The position numbers and the translations under genes are program-made. The notes beneath the pieces were generated by a model that saw only the letters and a program-made list of their open reading frames with translations, had not been told where the DNA came from and searched no databases. A DNA stretch of 64,000 nt from Aliarcobacter lanthieri (lineage in GTDB: Bacteria > Campylobacterota > Campylobacteria > Campylobacterales > Arcobacteraceae): NCBI RefSeq assembly GCF_013201625.1, contig NZ_CP053839.1:124001-188000 (forward strand), given 5' to 3'. Positions 9,200 to 16,956 of the stretch are shown in pieces; position 1 is the first letter of the stretch, and each line of letters begins with the position of its first letter.

Positions 9200-10390
9200 A
9201 TGAAGAAAAAAATTCTTATAGTAGGTGGTGGAACAGCAGGTACAATGACTGCAAATAATCTTGCAAAGAAAATGATGCCTGAAATAGATAAAGATGAGGT
9301 AGAAATCACATTAATATCTAATTCAAAAAACCACTATTATAGACCAGGTGCTATGTATGTTGCATTTGGAAAATCGGAAGGATATGAATTTGTAAGAGAA
9401 CAACGTTCTTTACTTATGAGTGAAATAAAATTTGAAGTAGAAGAAGCAGTTGAAATAGATACAAAAAACAATTTTGTTAAATCAAAAAGTGGTAAAAAAT
9501 TTGACTATGATTTTTTAGTTTTAGCAACAGGTTGTGAAGCTGCTCCAGATAGAATTCCTGGATTAAAAGAGGGTGGAGATTTATTCTATACTTATGAAGG
9601 TGCAATGAAACTTGCTGAAAAGTTTCATAAGATAGAAAAGGGTCGAGTATTAATTACAGTTAATTTTCCTAAAACTCCAAATATCCCTCATCAATGTGGT
9701 ATAGCACCAGTTGAAACAACAATTATGTTACATGACTTCTTGGTTGAAAGAGGTGTTAGAGATAATATTGAGATTATATATACATATCCAACAGAAGCAC
9801 AAAGTGTACAAAATGGGTTATTCTTGCAAGAACCTACTTCAAAAGTTCTTCCAGATATTTTTGATGGAATTGGTGTAAAGCATAAGACAGGTTTTACATT
9901 AAATAAAGTTGATGTAGACAAAAAAGTAGCATATTCTCAAGAGGGTGAAGAATTAGAGTTTGATATTCTTATGTCAACACCACCATTTGTAGCTGTTAAA
10001 TTTATTAGAGAATCAGGATTGTCACAAGCTTTGGATAATGAAGGATGGCTTCCTACTGATAAAAAAACTCTAAAAGTAAAAGGATACAACAATATTTATA
10101 CTCTTGGTGATACTGTTGATTTACCAGTTTCTAAAGCTGGTGGAACAATTCATAACCAAACAGATGTTGTTGCTAATAATATTGCTTCTGAATTAAGACA
10201 TGGTTACCCAACAGAAAGCTATGATGGTCTTGTTATAGCCATTGCACAAATGGGATTAACTTGTGGAATGCCACTTTGGTATGATTATGAAGAAGATGTA
10301 AAACCTACACCTTGTAGTAAACTTGGTAGCTTTGTAAGAAAAGGTTTTAACAAAGGTATTTATTGGGCTGCTGCTCGTGGAATGATATAG
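9200..10390 (+). CDS. sqr: Sulfide:quinone oxidoreductase (FAD-dependent)
   Basis: Oxidises sulfide to sulfur or polysulfide and passes electrons to quinone at the cytoplasmic membrane. The 396-residue flavoprotein has an N-terminal FAD-binding loop GGGTAGTM (residues 9-16), ATGCEAAPD, and a second FAD contact YTLGDTVDLP near 300. The three cysteines expected in SQR are present: Cys112 (TGCEA), Cys166 (HQCGIAP) and Cys355 (LTCGMPL). PTPCSKLG near 370 adds a fourth. The C-terminal GSFVRKGFNKGIYWAA is a plausible amphipathic membrane anchor. AGGAG precedes the ATG. Alternative reading: flavocytochrome c sulfide dehydrogenase, less likely without a cytochrome partner. A two-component system and an 11-bp repeat operator lie upstream. 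Confidence 0.9.
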   Translation: MKKKILIVGGGTAGTMTANNLAKKMMPEIDKDEVEITLISNSKNHYYRPGAMYVAFGKSEGYEFVREQRSLLMSEIKFEVEEAVEIDTKNNFVKSKSGKKFDYDFLVLATGCEAAPDRIPGLKEGGDLFYTYEGAMKLAEKFHKIEKGRVLITVNFPKTPNIPHQCGIAPVETTIMLHDFLVERGVRDNIEIIYTYPTEAQSVQNGLFLQEPTSKVLPDIFDGIGVKHKTGFTLNKVDVDKKVAYSQEGEELEFDILMSTPPFVAVKFIRESGLSQALDNEGWLPTDKKTLKVKGYNNIYTLGDTVDLPVSKAGGTIHNQTDVVANNIASELRHGYPTESYDGLVIAIAQMGLTCGMPLWYDYEEDVKPTPCSKLGSFVRKGFNKGIYWAAARGMI

Positions 10391-10399
10391 GAGAATAAT

Positions 10400-10753
10400 A
10401 TGAGTGAAAAAGTAGAAGTTTTAAAAACTAAAGAGATGCAAGAATTAGAAGAGAAAATCACAATGTTAGTTAAAACAGGAAGAATTGATAATCTTATAGA
10501 TCTTCTAGCAGTTGTATCAGATAATATCGAAATGACAACACAACCAATGGTTGAAAAAATGATAGGTACAGTTGATAATCTTGCAACAGCTGGATTTATA
10601 GTTGAAAATGCTGTTCGTTATGCAAAAAGAGAGAATGCAAAAAATTCTAAACAAACACTTTTTGGTCTTTTGAAATTAATGAAAGATGAAGAAACTTTAA
10701 AAGGATTGAGTTTTATGCTTAATTTAACTAAAGGTATAGGAAGACAGCTTTAA
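10400..10753 (+). CDS. DUF1641 family protein linked to sqr
   Basis: Small 117-residue, mostly helical, cytoplasmic-looking protein with the C-terminal pattern typical of DUF1641 (LFGLLKLMKDEETLKGLSFMLNLTKGIGRQL). Members of this family are often encoded beside sulfide:quinone oxidoreductases or formate dehydrogenases, and their biochemical role is unknown. Here it starts nine bases after the sqr stop with its own GGAG site, so the two are co-transcribed. A supporting role for SQR is inference from context. No cysteines or membrane spans are present. Confidence 0.8.
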   Translation: MSEKVEVLKTKEMQELEEKITMLVKTGRIDNLIDLLAVVSDNIEMTTQPMVEKMIGTVDNLATAGFIVENAVRYAKRENAKNSKQTLFGLLKLMKDEETLKGLSFMLNLTKGIGRQL

Positions 10754-10759
10754 AAAAGT

Positions 10760-10790
10760 TTTGTTCTCAAATTTTATATTTGAGAACAAA
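10760..10790. terminator. Bidirectional hairpin between the DUF1641 gene and gap
   Basis: Perfect 13-bp stem: TTTGTTCTCAAAT (10760-10772) and ATTTGAGAACAAA (10778-10790), loop TTTAT. The right arm lies within the last codons of the minus-strand gap gene, and its stop codon begins in the loop. Confidence 0.75.
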
Positions 10791-11805
10791 TACTCTTATA
10801 ATATCTTAAAGTTTCTACAACTTTTGAAGCATATCCCCATTCATTATCATACCAAAGTAAAAGTTTTATCATGTTATTTTTTACTTCTAAATATCTATGA
10901 TCAATTATAGTTGTATATTTTTCTTTTTTAAAATCACTTGATACTAAAGGCTCAAAATTATTTAAGACTATTGGAAACTTTTGATTTTTTTCAAAATTCA
11001 TAAATATATCTATTATTTCATCTTTATTTGAAGCTTGTTTTGTAAAAAGTGTCACATTTATTGCTCCAACCGTATCAGTTGGAACTCTTAAGGAATTTGA
11101 AGAAATTAATTCACTATTGAATTTAGGAAGTACATAAGAACAAGCTTTAATAGTTGTTGTGTGACTTGGTATTATATTTTGAGTTGAGCTTCTTCCAAAT
11201 TCAAAGTTTAAATCAACATCTCTAGTAGCACTTCCTACATAGTTTCCATCGAGCACTCTTTGATGATTTAAAAGTGGGTGAATGGTTACTATATCTCCAC
11301 AAAGTATCTCTTTACTATCATCTATTATTTTTAAAGCTGGAAGAAGTGAAGTTGCATTACATGAACTTGTTGAGATAATTTTATGAATATTTGGATTTAT
11401 TTTATTTTCATTTACTCCTAAAACTAAGTTTATATGTGCATTTCTATTTGGATGAGTTAAAAATATAGCTTTTACAGGTAATTTTTCTAAAAGTTTAATA
11501 TCTTCTTTTTTACCACTGGCATCAATAATAATATCAATATCTTTTAAGTCAATATCTATTAAAGAATTATGATTTAAGATTTTGATTTTTGCTTTAGAAT
11601 TTTGTATAAAATTATTATCAATTATTTTAAACTTATCATCAAATTTTCCATAAGTTGAGTCATAGTTTATAGAATAAACAATATTTTCTATATATGGGTT
11701 TATATCATTTATTGAAACAATTTCAAAATCTTCTATATTTAAAAGCTGTTTTAAAACAGCTTTTCCTATTCTTCCTGCACCATTTATTAAAACTTTCAAT
11801 TTCAT
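10774..11805 (-). CDS. Divergent glyceraldehyde-3-phosphate dehydrogenase paralog
   Basis: NAD(P)-dependent aldehyde dehydrogenase of the GAPDH fold, 343 residues. The Rossmann motif INGAGRIG is at 8-15. The catalytic cysteine is Cys149 in STSSCNATS, and the partner His176 is in TIHPLLNHQ. SQNIIP-type (STQNIIPS) and WYDNEWGY motifs are present. The active site reads SCNAT instead of the SCTTN seen in nearly all GAPDHs, and the ELISSNSLRVPT segment is also divergent. Substrate may be glyceraldehyde-3-phosphate, erythrose-4-phosphate or another phospho-aldehyde. No glycolytic neighbours are present. The upstream genes on the same strand are pirin and a dioxygenase. Confidence 0.8.
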   Translation of the reverse strand: MKLKVLINGAGRIGKAVLKQLLNIEDFEIVSINDINPYIENIVYSINYDSTYGKFDDKFKIIDNNFIQNSKAKIKILNHNSLIDIDLKDIDIIIDASGKKEDIKLLEKLPVKAIFLTHPNRNAHINLVLGVNENKINPNIHKIISTSSCNATSLLPALKIIDDSKEILCGDIVTIHPLLNHQRVLDGNYVGSATRDVDLNFEFGRSSTQNIIPSHTTTIKACSYVLPKFNSELISSNSLRVPTDTVGAINVTLFTKQASNKDEIIDIFMNFEKNQKFPIVLNNFEPLVSSDFKKEKYTTIIDHRYLEVKNNMIKLLLWYDNEWGYASKVVETLRYYKSICSQI

Positions 11806-11851
11806 AAACTTCTTTCATTATTTATTTTCTGAAAGTATAGTTAAAAATATA

Positions 11852-12544
11852 TTATTTCTTCATTTCTATAAATAGTATATGACTCTTTGAAATAGGATTT
11901 ATTATTAATTGTTTTTCATCTACTAATTCCATAGCATCTCCATTTTCTAATAAAATACCATTTATTGTTGCTGTTCCTTCTATTTGTACAAAATAAATCT
12001 GTCTATTTTCATCTATATTGAATTCTAAAGACTTATCTAATTCACTAACATAAATATTTATATCTTGATATATTTTTATTGAACTTTCTCCATTTTGAGA
12101 TGATACAATATTTAATAGTCTATTCTCTCTTTCTTCAAGTTTGTATTTATGAGAACCATAAAGTCTTGGAAGTCCTTTTTTAGGTGGAAAAACCCAAATT
12201 TGAAGAAGTCTTAAATCTTTATTACTTTCATTCTTTTCACTATGGTAAATTCCATCACCAGCACTAAGATATTGAACTTCTCCTCTTTTTAGAATTTCAC
12301 TATTTCCCATAGAATCTTTATGTGTTATTTCACCATCTACAATATATGATATTATTTCCATATTTTCATGAGGGTGCATATCAAAACCACTATGTGGATA
12401 AACTATATCATCATTTAAAACTCTTAAAACTCCAAATTGTATATTTACAGGGTTTCTATACTCTGCAAAACTAAAATGAAAACGACTCTCTAACCAACCT
12501 AGATTAGATTTTCCCATATTCTGTTTTGATAACTTTTTTAACAT
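11852..12544 (-). CDS. Pirin family protein
   Basis: Bicupin protein of the pirin family (230 residues). Some members act as quercetin dioxygenases or redox-sensitive regulators. The metal ligands expected of pirins are all visible in the N-terminal cupin: His57 and His59 (DMHPHENME), then His101 and Glu103 (IYHSEKN). The C-terminal cupin is shorter and more divergent, ending near 230. The ATG follows the stop of the dioxygenase gene directly (TAAATG), so the two are translationally coupled and may act on related aromatic substrates. That link is inference from context. Confidence 0.9.
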   Translation of the reverse strand: MLKKLSKQNMGKSNLGWLESRFHFSFAEYRNPVNIQFGVLRVLNDDIVYPHSGFDMHPHENMEIISYIVDGEITHKDSMGNSEILKRGEVQYLSAGDGIYHSEKNESNKDLRLLQIWVFPPKKGLPRLYGSHKYKLEERENRLLNIVSSQNGESSIKIYQDINIYVSELDKSLEFNIDENRQIYFVQIEGTATINGILLENGDAMELVDEKQLIINPISKSHILFIEMKK

Positions 12545-13318
12545 TTAAAACTCCTTTTGGTCAAATATAAAACTCTCCATGGAAATATTTGAGTACAACA
12601 TTTCACTATTAAAAGATTTCCCTTTTTTATATATAGCATTTCCAAAAGCTATATATAAAGGTAAAAAATGTTCTTTTGATGGATGGTTCTTATAAAAATT
12701 TATATCTTCACTTATACTTATTAATTCCTCTTTATTACCAGTTTCTATAATAGCTTTTATTTTTTCATTAAATTCTTTTGCATAAGGTTTTATTATTGAG
12801 CTAAAACTCATATCACCTAAATTATGAGTAATCCCACCACTAAAAATAATTAATGCTTCATTTTTAAAAGGTTTTAATTTTTCACCTAAATTTATCAATT
12901 CATTTTTATTATAAGAGGAAGGAATACTTAGTTGTAACACAGGGATATTTAATTTTTTATATAATAATGCTAAAACATTCCAAACTCCATGGTCATAACT
13001 TTTTCTATTTTCATCAATTGATATATTTATATTTTCTTTTCTTAATTTCTCTATTAAATTATATGTTAAATTTTTATCACTATTTATTTCATATTTAACT
13101 TCATATAATTCATCTTCAAAACCATAAAAATCATACATTATTTTATTAGCTTCAGGACTTATAATTTTTAAATCTTTTGTAATATAGTGAGCTGAAACTA
13201 TTATTATATATTTTGGTAATTCTAAACCAAGCCCAAATTCTTGGAAATTTCTTTTTGATTTAGAATCACTTAAAATTATATTTGGAGCTCCATGTGAAAT
13301 AAATAGTGTAGGGTACAT
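12545..13318 (-). CDS. Class III extradiol ring-cleavage dioxygenase (DODA/YgiD type)
   Basis: Member of the LigB superfamily that includes plant and E. coli 4,5-DOPA extradiol dioxygenase (YgiD). Length of 257 residues is typical. The motifs of the mononuclear metal site are present: LFISHGAPN (His9), IIVSAHYIT near 40, SYDHGVWNVL near 105 and FSGGITHNLGDM near 165, plus HPSKEHFLPLYIAFG near 212. The physiological substrate is not known. It sits between yceI (21 bp upstream) and pirin (directly abutting), so it is probably in the MarR-linked transcription unit. Confidence 0.88.
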   Translation of the reverse strand: MYPTLFISHGAPNIILSDSKSKRNFQEFGLGLELPKYIIIVSAHYITKDLKIISPEANKIMYDFYGFEDELYEVKYEINSDKNLTYNLIEKLRKENINISIDENRKSYDHGVWNVLALLYKKLNIPVLQLSIPSSYNKNELINLGEKLKPFKNEALIIFSGGITHNLGDMSFSSIIKPYAKEFNEKIKAIIETGNKEELISISEDINFYKNHPSKEHFLPLYIAFGNAIYKKGKSFNSEMLYSNISMESFIFDQKEF

Positions 13319-13338
13319 AGTTTTATATTTTAGCTAAA

Positions 13339-13905
13339 TTATTTAGCTAAAATTCCTTGTATTTCAACATCTATTTTTACAGTTTCATCAACAAGTACAC
13401 CACCAGTTTCTAAAGCTTTATTCCAATTAAGTCCAAAATCTTTTCTATTTATTTTACCTGATAATGCTAATGCAACTCTTGTATTTCCCCAAGGATCAAT
13501 TGCTGTTCCATTATCTTCTAAATTAAGTTTAATATCTTTAGTAATTCCTCTTATAGTTAATTTTCCATAAGCATAATTTCCATCAACTTTATCTAATGTA
13601 AAAGTTAAAGTAGGGTGATTTATTTCATCAAAGAAATCAGCAGATTTTAGATGTGCATCTCTTTTTTCATCATCAGTATTAATTGAAGATACATTAACAT
13701 TACCTTCTAAGCTTTTTAATTTTTTTATTTTTTCATCGTATTCAAATTTTCCATTAAAATTATTAAATTTCCCACTTACATTTGATATCATCAAGTGTTT
13801 TACTTTAAATTCAACATTTGAATGACTTGAATCCACATCATATGTTCCTGCAAATAATGCACTTGAAGCTACTATTGAAGCTAACGTTAATTTTAAAAAT
13901 TTCAT
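13339..13905 (-). CDS. YceI family periplasmic protein (copy 1)
   Basis: Secreted lipocalin-like beta-barrel of the YceI family, whose members bind polyisoprenoids or other amphipathic molecules. Residues 1-19 are a clear signal peptide ending SALFAG. The mature protein begins YDVDSSHSNVEFKVKHLMISNVSGKF, the classical YceI start, and contains KRDAHLKSADFFDEINHPTLTF near 75 and NRKDFGLNWNKALETGGVLV near 152. AAGGA precedes the ATG. Its promoter carries the same 17-bp sequence as the promoter of the adjacent marR gene. Two further paralogs lie upstream on the same strand. Confidence 0.93.
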   Translation of the reverse strand: MKFLKLTLASIVASSALFAGTYDVDSSHSNVEFKVKHLMISNVSGKFNNFNGKFEYDEKIKKLKSLEGNVNVSSINTDDEKRDAHLKSADFFDEINHPTLTFTLDKVDGNYAYGKLTIRGITKDIKLNLEDNGTAIDPWGNTRVALALSGKINRKDFGLNWNKALETGGVLVDETVKIDVEIQGILAK

Positions 13906-13921
13906 TTTTTATCCTTTTTTT

Positions 13922-13950
13922 AATATATTACTAATTAGTACCAATAAAAC
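13922..13950 (-). promoter_or_regulatory. Promoter and putative MarR operator of yceI copy 1
   Basis: On the minus strand a TATATT -10 (13927-13922) directly follows a 17-bp spacer that contains the perfect palindrome TACTAATTAGTA (13929-13940). The corresponding -35 (13950-13945, TTTTAT) is weak. The 17 plus-strand bases TATATTACTAATTAGTA (13924-13940) are identical to those at 14431-14447 in front of marR, in the same orientation and at the same offset from the -10. Confidence 0.7.
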
Positions 13951-13957
13951 AAAAAAA

Positions 13958-14410
13958 TTAATTTGCTTTATAAACTTTATTCAACAAATCATATAAAGTA
14001 TCAAGTTCTTCATCATTTAAAACTTTCATTGCTTGAGTTAAATTTTTTGCATGATTTGGAAATACAATTTCCATAATATCTTTACCTTTTTGAGTAATAG
14101 ATAATATTGAAGCTCTACTATCATTTGGATCTTTTATAGAAGTTATCCAACCATCTCTTTTTAAATTTTTTACAACAACCGTAATATTACCTGGAGTACT
14201 CATAGTCAATTTTGTAATTGAACCTATATTTAAATCTCCTAGATGATATAAAACTTCTAATACTTTAAATTGATTAAACGTAAGATTATGTTGTGATAAA
14301 TAGTTAATTGTTAAATTTACAATTTTTAAACTAGCTTTTTCTAATCTAACAGCTGTTTTCATAGATTTATCAGTTCTTTTTCCATAAGTTTTTAACGATT
14401 TATTTTTCAT
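13958..14410 (-). CDS. MarR family transcriptional regulator
   Basis: Winged-helix dimeric repressor of the MarR family, about 150 residues. The pattern HNLTFNQFKVLEVLYHLG, LTMSTPGNITVVVKNLKRDGWI (recognition helix and wing), DPNDSRASILSITQKGKDI is standard. I start it at the ATG at 14410 (MKNKSLKTYG), which has GGAG at a good distance. The in-frame ATG at 14422 would fall right at the expected transcription start. The gene has a consensus promoter with a palindrome in its spacer, so autoregulation is likely. The same palindrome fronts yceI copy 1. The ligand is unknown; by analogy it may be a phenolic or oxidant. Confidence 0.9.
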   Translation of the reverse strand: MKNKSLKTYGKRTDKSMKTAVRLEKASLKIVNLTINYLSQHNLTFNQFKVLEVLYHLGDLNIGSITKLTMSTPGNITVVVKNLKRDGWITSIKDPNDSRASILSITQKGKDIMEIVFPNHAKNLTQAMKVLNDEELDTLYDLLNKVYKAN

Positions 14411-14428
14411 AACATTCTCCATTCCCGA

Positions 14429-14457
14429 ATTATATTACTAATTAGTAGTAATGTCAA
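14429..14457 (-). promoter_or_regulatory. Consensus sigma-70 promoter of marR with operator in the spacer
   Basis: On the minus strand TTGACA (14457-14452), a 17-bp spacer, then TATAAT (14434-14429). The spacer contains the 12-bp palindrome TACTAATTAGTA (14436-14447). An exact consensus promoter is rare in this lineage, which usually lacks a -35. A repressor bound to the spacer would block polymerase. Confidence 0.8.
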
Positions 14458-14491
14458 GAGTAAAATAAGTAAATTTAAAAAATTATTGTTA

Positions 14492-14524
14492 AAAAGGGTT
14501 ACTTCAGTTTAGAGTAACCCTTTT
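14492..14524 (-). terminator. Rho-independent terminator after yceI copy 2
   Basis: Perfect 12-bp stem AAAAGGGTTACT (14492-14503) and AGTAACCCTTTT (14513-14524) with a 9-base loop. It lies just after the copy 2 stop codon and separates it from marR. On the minus strand the stem is followed by a T-rich end. Confidence 0.85.
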
Positions 14525-14527
14525 GTA

Positions 14528-15076
14528 TTATTGAAGGTTTCCTTGAATATCAATATTTAGTTTTACTTCATCACTAACAGCTACTCCACCAGTTTCTAAA
14601 ACTTTATTCCAAGTAACTCCAAAATCACTCCTATTTATTTTACCAGCTAATGTAAATCCAGCTTTTTTACCTAACGCCCCACCATTTTCTAAATCAAGTT
14701 TAATATTTTTTGTAACACCTTTCATAGTTAAATCACCATAAACTGCATCTTTTTCAACTTTTGTTGATTTGAAACTAATTTTTGGGAATTTCTGTGCATC
14801 AAATATATCATCTGCTTTTAAATGATTGTCTCTTTTTTCATCAGCAGTATCAACAGATGCTACAATAATCTCACCATTTAAAGAAACTAAAGAGTTTGTT
14901 TTATCATCAAATTCAAAAGTTCCAGAAATATCTTTAAATTTTCCATGTACATTTGAAACCATCATATGTTTTACTGTAAAACCTGCATTTGAATTTGTTG
15001 CATCAACTTTGTATTCTCCAGCGAATAGTGAAGATGCAAGAATTACTGATATTAATCCTAATGTTGTTTTTTTCAT
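14528..15076 (-). CDS. YceI family periplasmic protein (copy 2)
   Basis: Second YceI paralog, 182 residues from the chosen ATG at 15076, which has AAGGAAA upstream and opens a signal peptide (MKKTTLGLISVILASSLFAG). A longer frame begins 33 bases upstream with no ribosome binding site. The mature part starts YKVDATNSNAGFTVKHMMVSNVHGKF and keeps the KRDNHLKADDIFDAQKFP and NRSDFGVTWNKVLETGGVAV blocks, so the ligand pocket is probably like that of copy 1. Upstream is a TATAAT -10 (15109-15114) with no copy of the MarR palindrome. A strong terminator follows. Confidence 0.92.
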   Translation of the reverse strand: MKKTTLGLISVILASSLFAGEYKVDATNSNAGFTVKHMMVSNVHGKFKDISGTFEFDDKTNSLVSLNGEIIVASVDTADEKRDNHLKADDIFDAQKFPKISFKSTKVEKDAVYGDLTMKGVTKNIKLDLENGGALGKKAGFTLAGKINRSDFGVTWNKVLETGGVAVSDEVKLNIDIQGNLQ

Positions 15077-15142
15077 TGTTTTCCTTTGTTTTATAATAAA
15101 GAGTATCAATTATACTTTAAAAAAGTTAATGTAAAATTACTT

Positions 15143-15718
15143 TTATTTTTTATCTTTAAAATAAAATTTATCAACTAAATTTGCTTCAATATTTATTTTT
15201 ATTTTAATATCGTTTGAAGTTGCACTACTTCCTATATCTGTAAGCTCATCCCAACTTAAATCAAAGAAACTTCTTTTTATAGTTGTTGTTAAAGTTAAAT
15301 ATAAAGTATCTAAAAATACACCACTATTTTCTAGTTCAAATTCAATATTTCTAACAACATCTTTAATTTTGAGATCACCAGAAATTTTATTCTCTTCAAT
15401 TTTTGTTGTAATAAATGAGATAGTTGGAAAATCTTCTGCATTTAAAATCTTTTTACTTGAAATTAAGTTATCTAACTCTTTATTAATTGATTGTACTGAA
15501 TCTACTTCAATCTCTCCATTTATAGATTTTATAAGATTACTATTTTCATCGTAATCAATTTTTCCATAAAGCTCTTTAAACGATCCCTCTATTAATGTCG
15601 ATTTTTGATAAGTAATTTGAAAATCTACATTAGATAAATTTGTATTTACTCTATACTCTTTTGCAAATAAACTTCCTGTTAAAAGTAGTGTACTAAGCGC
15701 TATTTTTAAAAGATTCAT
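15143..15718 (-). CDS. Divergent YceI family protein (copy 3)
   Basis: Third and most divergent YceI paralog, 191 residues, with a signal peptide ending LFAKEY. It retains the beta-barrel pattern (YRVNTNLSNVDFQITYQ, DFPTISFITTKI, GDLKIKDVVRNIEFELE, KRSFFDLSWDELTDIG). The usual KRDxHLK segment is replaced by KELDNLISSKK, so conserved polar residues of the family are missing. The C-terminus has an extra basic tail (VDKFYFKDKK). Ligand specificity has probably changed. The -10 TATAAT upstream is preceded by TTTAATTAGT, a possible degenerate half of the MarR palindrome; I give that little weight. Confidence 0.8.
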   Translation of the reverse strand: MNLLKIALSTLLLTGSLFAKEYRVNTNLSNVDFQITYQKSTLIEGSFKELYGKIDYDENSNLIKSINGEIEVDSVQSINKELDNLISSKKILNAEDFPTISFITTKIEENKISGDLKIKDVVRNIEFELENSGVFLDTLYLTLTTTIKRSFFDLSWDELTDIGSSATSNDIKIKINIEANLVDKFYFKDKK

Positions 15719-15845
15719 TTTTTTCCTTCATAAAATTAATGTTGGAATTATAACTAATTAAACATATTTTTAACCATTTAATAATGTTTTTTTAGCTAAA
15801 ATGTTCTGTTTTACTGAATAAAAAATTTTATTAAGGATAAAGAAT

Positions 15846-16952
15846 ATGTTATTGACACCAGGCCCAACTCCTGTACCAGAGTTTGCTAGAAAAGCAATGT
15901 CTGATATCACAATACACCATAGAACTAAAGAATTTGAAGCAATTTTTGGAAAAACTAGAGATTTACTTATTGAATTATATGGAATGCCAGAAGTTTTAAT
16001 GCTAGCTTCAAGTGGAACTGGAGCTATGGAAGCTTGTATCACAAATTTAACAAGAAAAAAAGCTCTTACAGTTAATTCTGGAAAATTTGGTGAGAGATTT
16101 GGAAAAATTTGTAAAGCATTTGATATAGATTTTACAGAGATAAAAAATGAGTGGAATACCCCAACTAGTATTGAAGAAGTTGTAAATACGATAAAAAATG
16201 ATGATAAAATTGATGCTATATTTATTCAACTTTGTGAAAGTGCAGGTGGTTTAAGACATCCTGTTGAAGAAATTGCAAAAGAAGTTAAAAAAATTAATCC
16301 AGATATTATGATAGTAGCAGATGGGATTACAGCTATTGGTGTTGAAAAAATTGATGTTACAAATCTTGATGCAGTTATTACTGGAAGTCAAAAAGCATTT
16401 ATGTTACCTCCTGGACTTGCTATGATTGGATTATCAGCTAAAGCAGTTTCTAAAATAGAAGAACAACCAGCTGGATATTATTTTAATTTAGCAAATGAAC
16501 TTAAAAATCAAAGAAAAAACACAACAGCTTATACCGCAGCAACTACTTTGATTATGGGTTTAGAAGTTATTTTAGAAAAATTTAAAGAAGTGGGATTTGA
16601 TAACTTATATACACAAACAGCTTTAAGAGCAAAAGCAACAAGAGAAGCTTTAAAAGCTATTGGATTTGAAATATATCCAAAAATACCAGCAAATGCGATG
16701 ACAACTGTTTATACAGATCAATCAAATGAGATTAGAAAAATTCTAAAAACAAAATATAGTGTAGATATAGCTGGTGGACAAGATCATTTAAATGGCAAGA
16801 TTTTTAGAATAAATCATATGGGATTAGTTGAAGATTTTGAAGCCTCATGGGCTGTAAATGCGATAGAGTTGGTTATGGATGAGTTAGGAATTAGAACATT
16901 TGATGGAACTGCAAATAAAGTTTTTGCAATGACAATGTTTAAAGGAAATTAA
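15846..16952 (+). CDS. Class V aminotransferase (alanine/serine-glyoxylate type)
   Basis: PLP enzyme of 368 residues in the alanine-glyoxylate / serine-pyruvate aminotransferase group. It opens LLTPGPTPVPE, has SSGTGAMEA (55-63) for phosphate binding, Asp159 in MIVADGITAIG and the Schiff-base Lys183 in GSQKAFMLPPGLAM. The C-terminal DIAGGQDHLNGKIFRINHMG is also typical. The amino donor and acceptor cannot be settled from sequence; a role in serine/glycine metabolism is plausible. It leads a tight operon with hisZ (4-bp gap), purA, a DUF507 gene and carA, all tied to nucleotide and histidine synthesis. The RBS is AAGGA. Confidence 0.85.
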   Translation: MLLTPGPTPVPEFARKAMSDITIHHRTKEFEAIFGKTRDLLIELYGMPEVLMLASSGTGAMEACITNLTRKKALTVNSGKFGERFGKICKAFDIDFTEIKNEWNTPTSIEEVVNTIKNDDKIDAIFIQLCESAGGLRHPVEEIAKEVKKINPDIMIVADGITAIGVEKIDVTNLDAVITGSQKAFMLPPGLAMIGLSAKAVSKIEEQPAGYYFNLANELKNQRKNTTAYTAATTLIMGLEVILEKFKEVGFDNLYTQTALRAKATREALKAIGFEIYPKIPANAMTTVYTDQSNEIRKILKTKYSVDIAGGQDHLNGKIFRINHMGLVEDFEASWAVNAIELVMDELGIRTFDGTANKVFAMTMFKGN

Positions 16953-16956
16953 TTTA

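Noticed and set aside
15077-15142. Possible MarR operator upstream of yceI copy 2
   Set aside because: AGTAT...ATACT symmetry exists, but it does not match TACTAATTAGTA and could be a chance feature of the -10 region.
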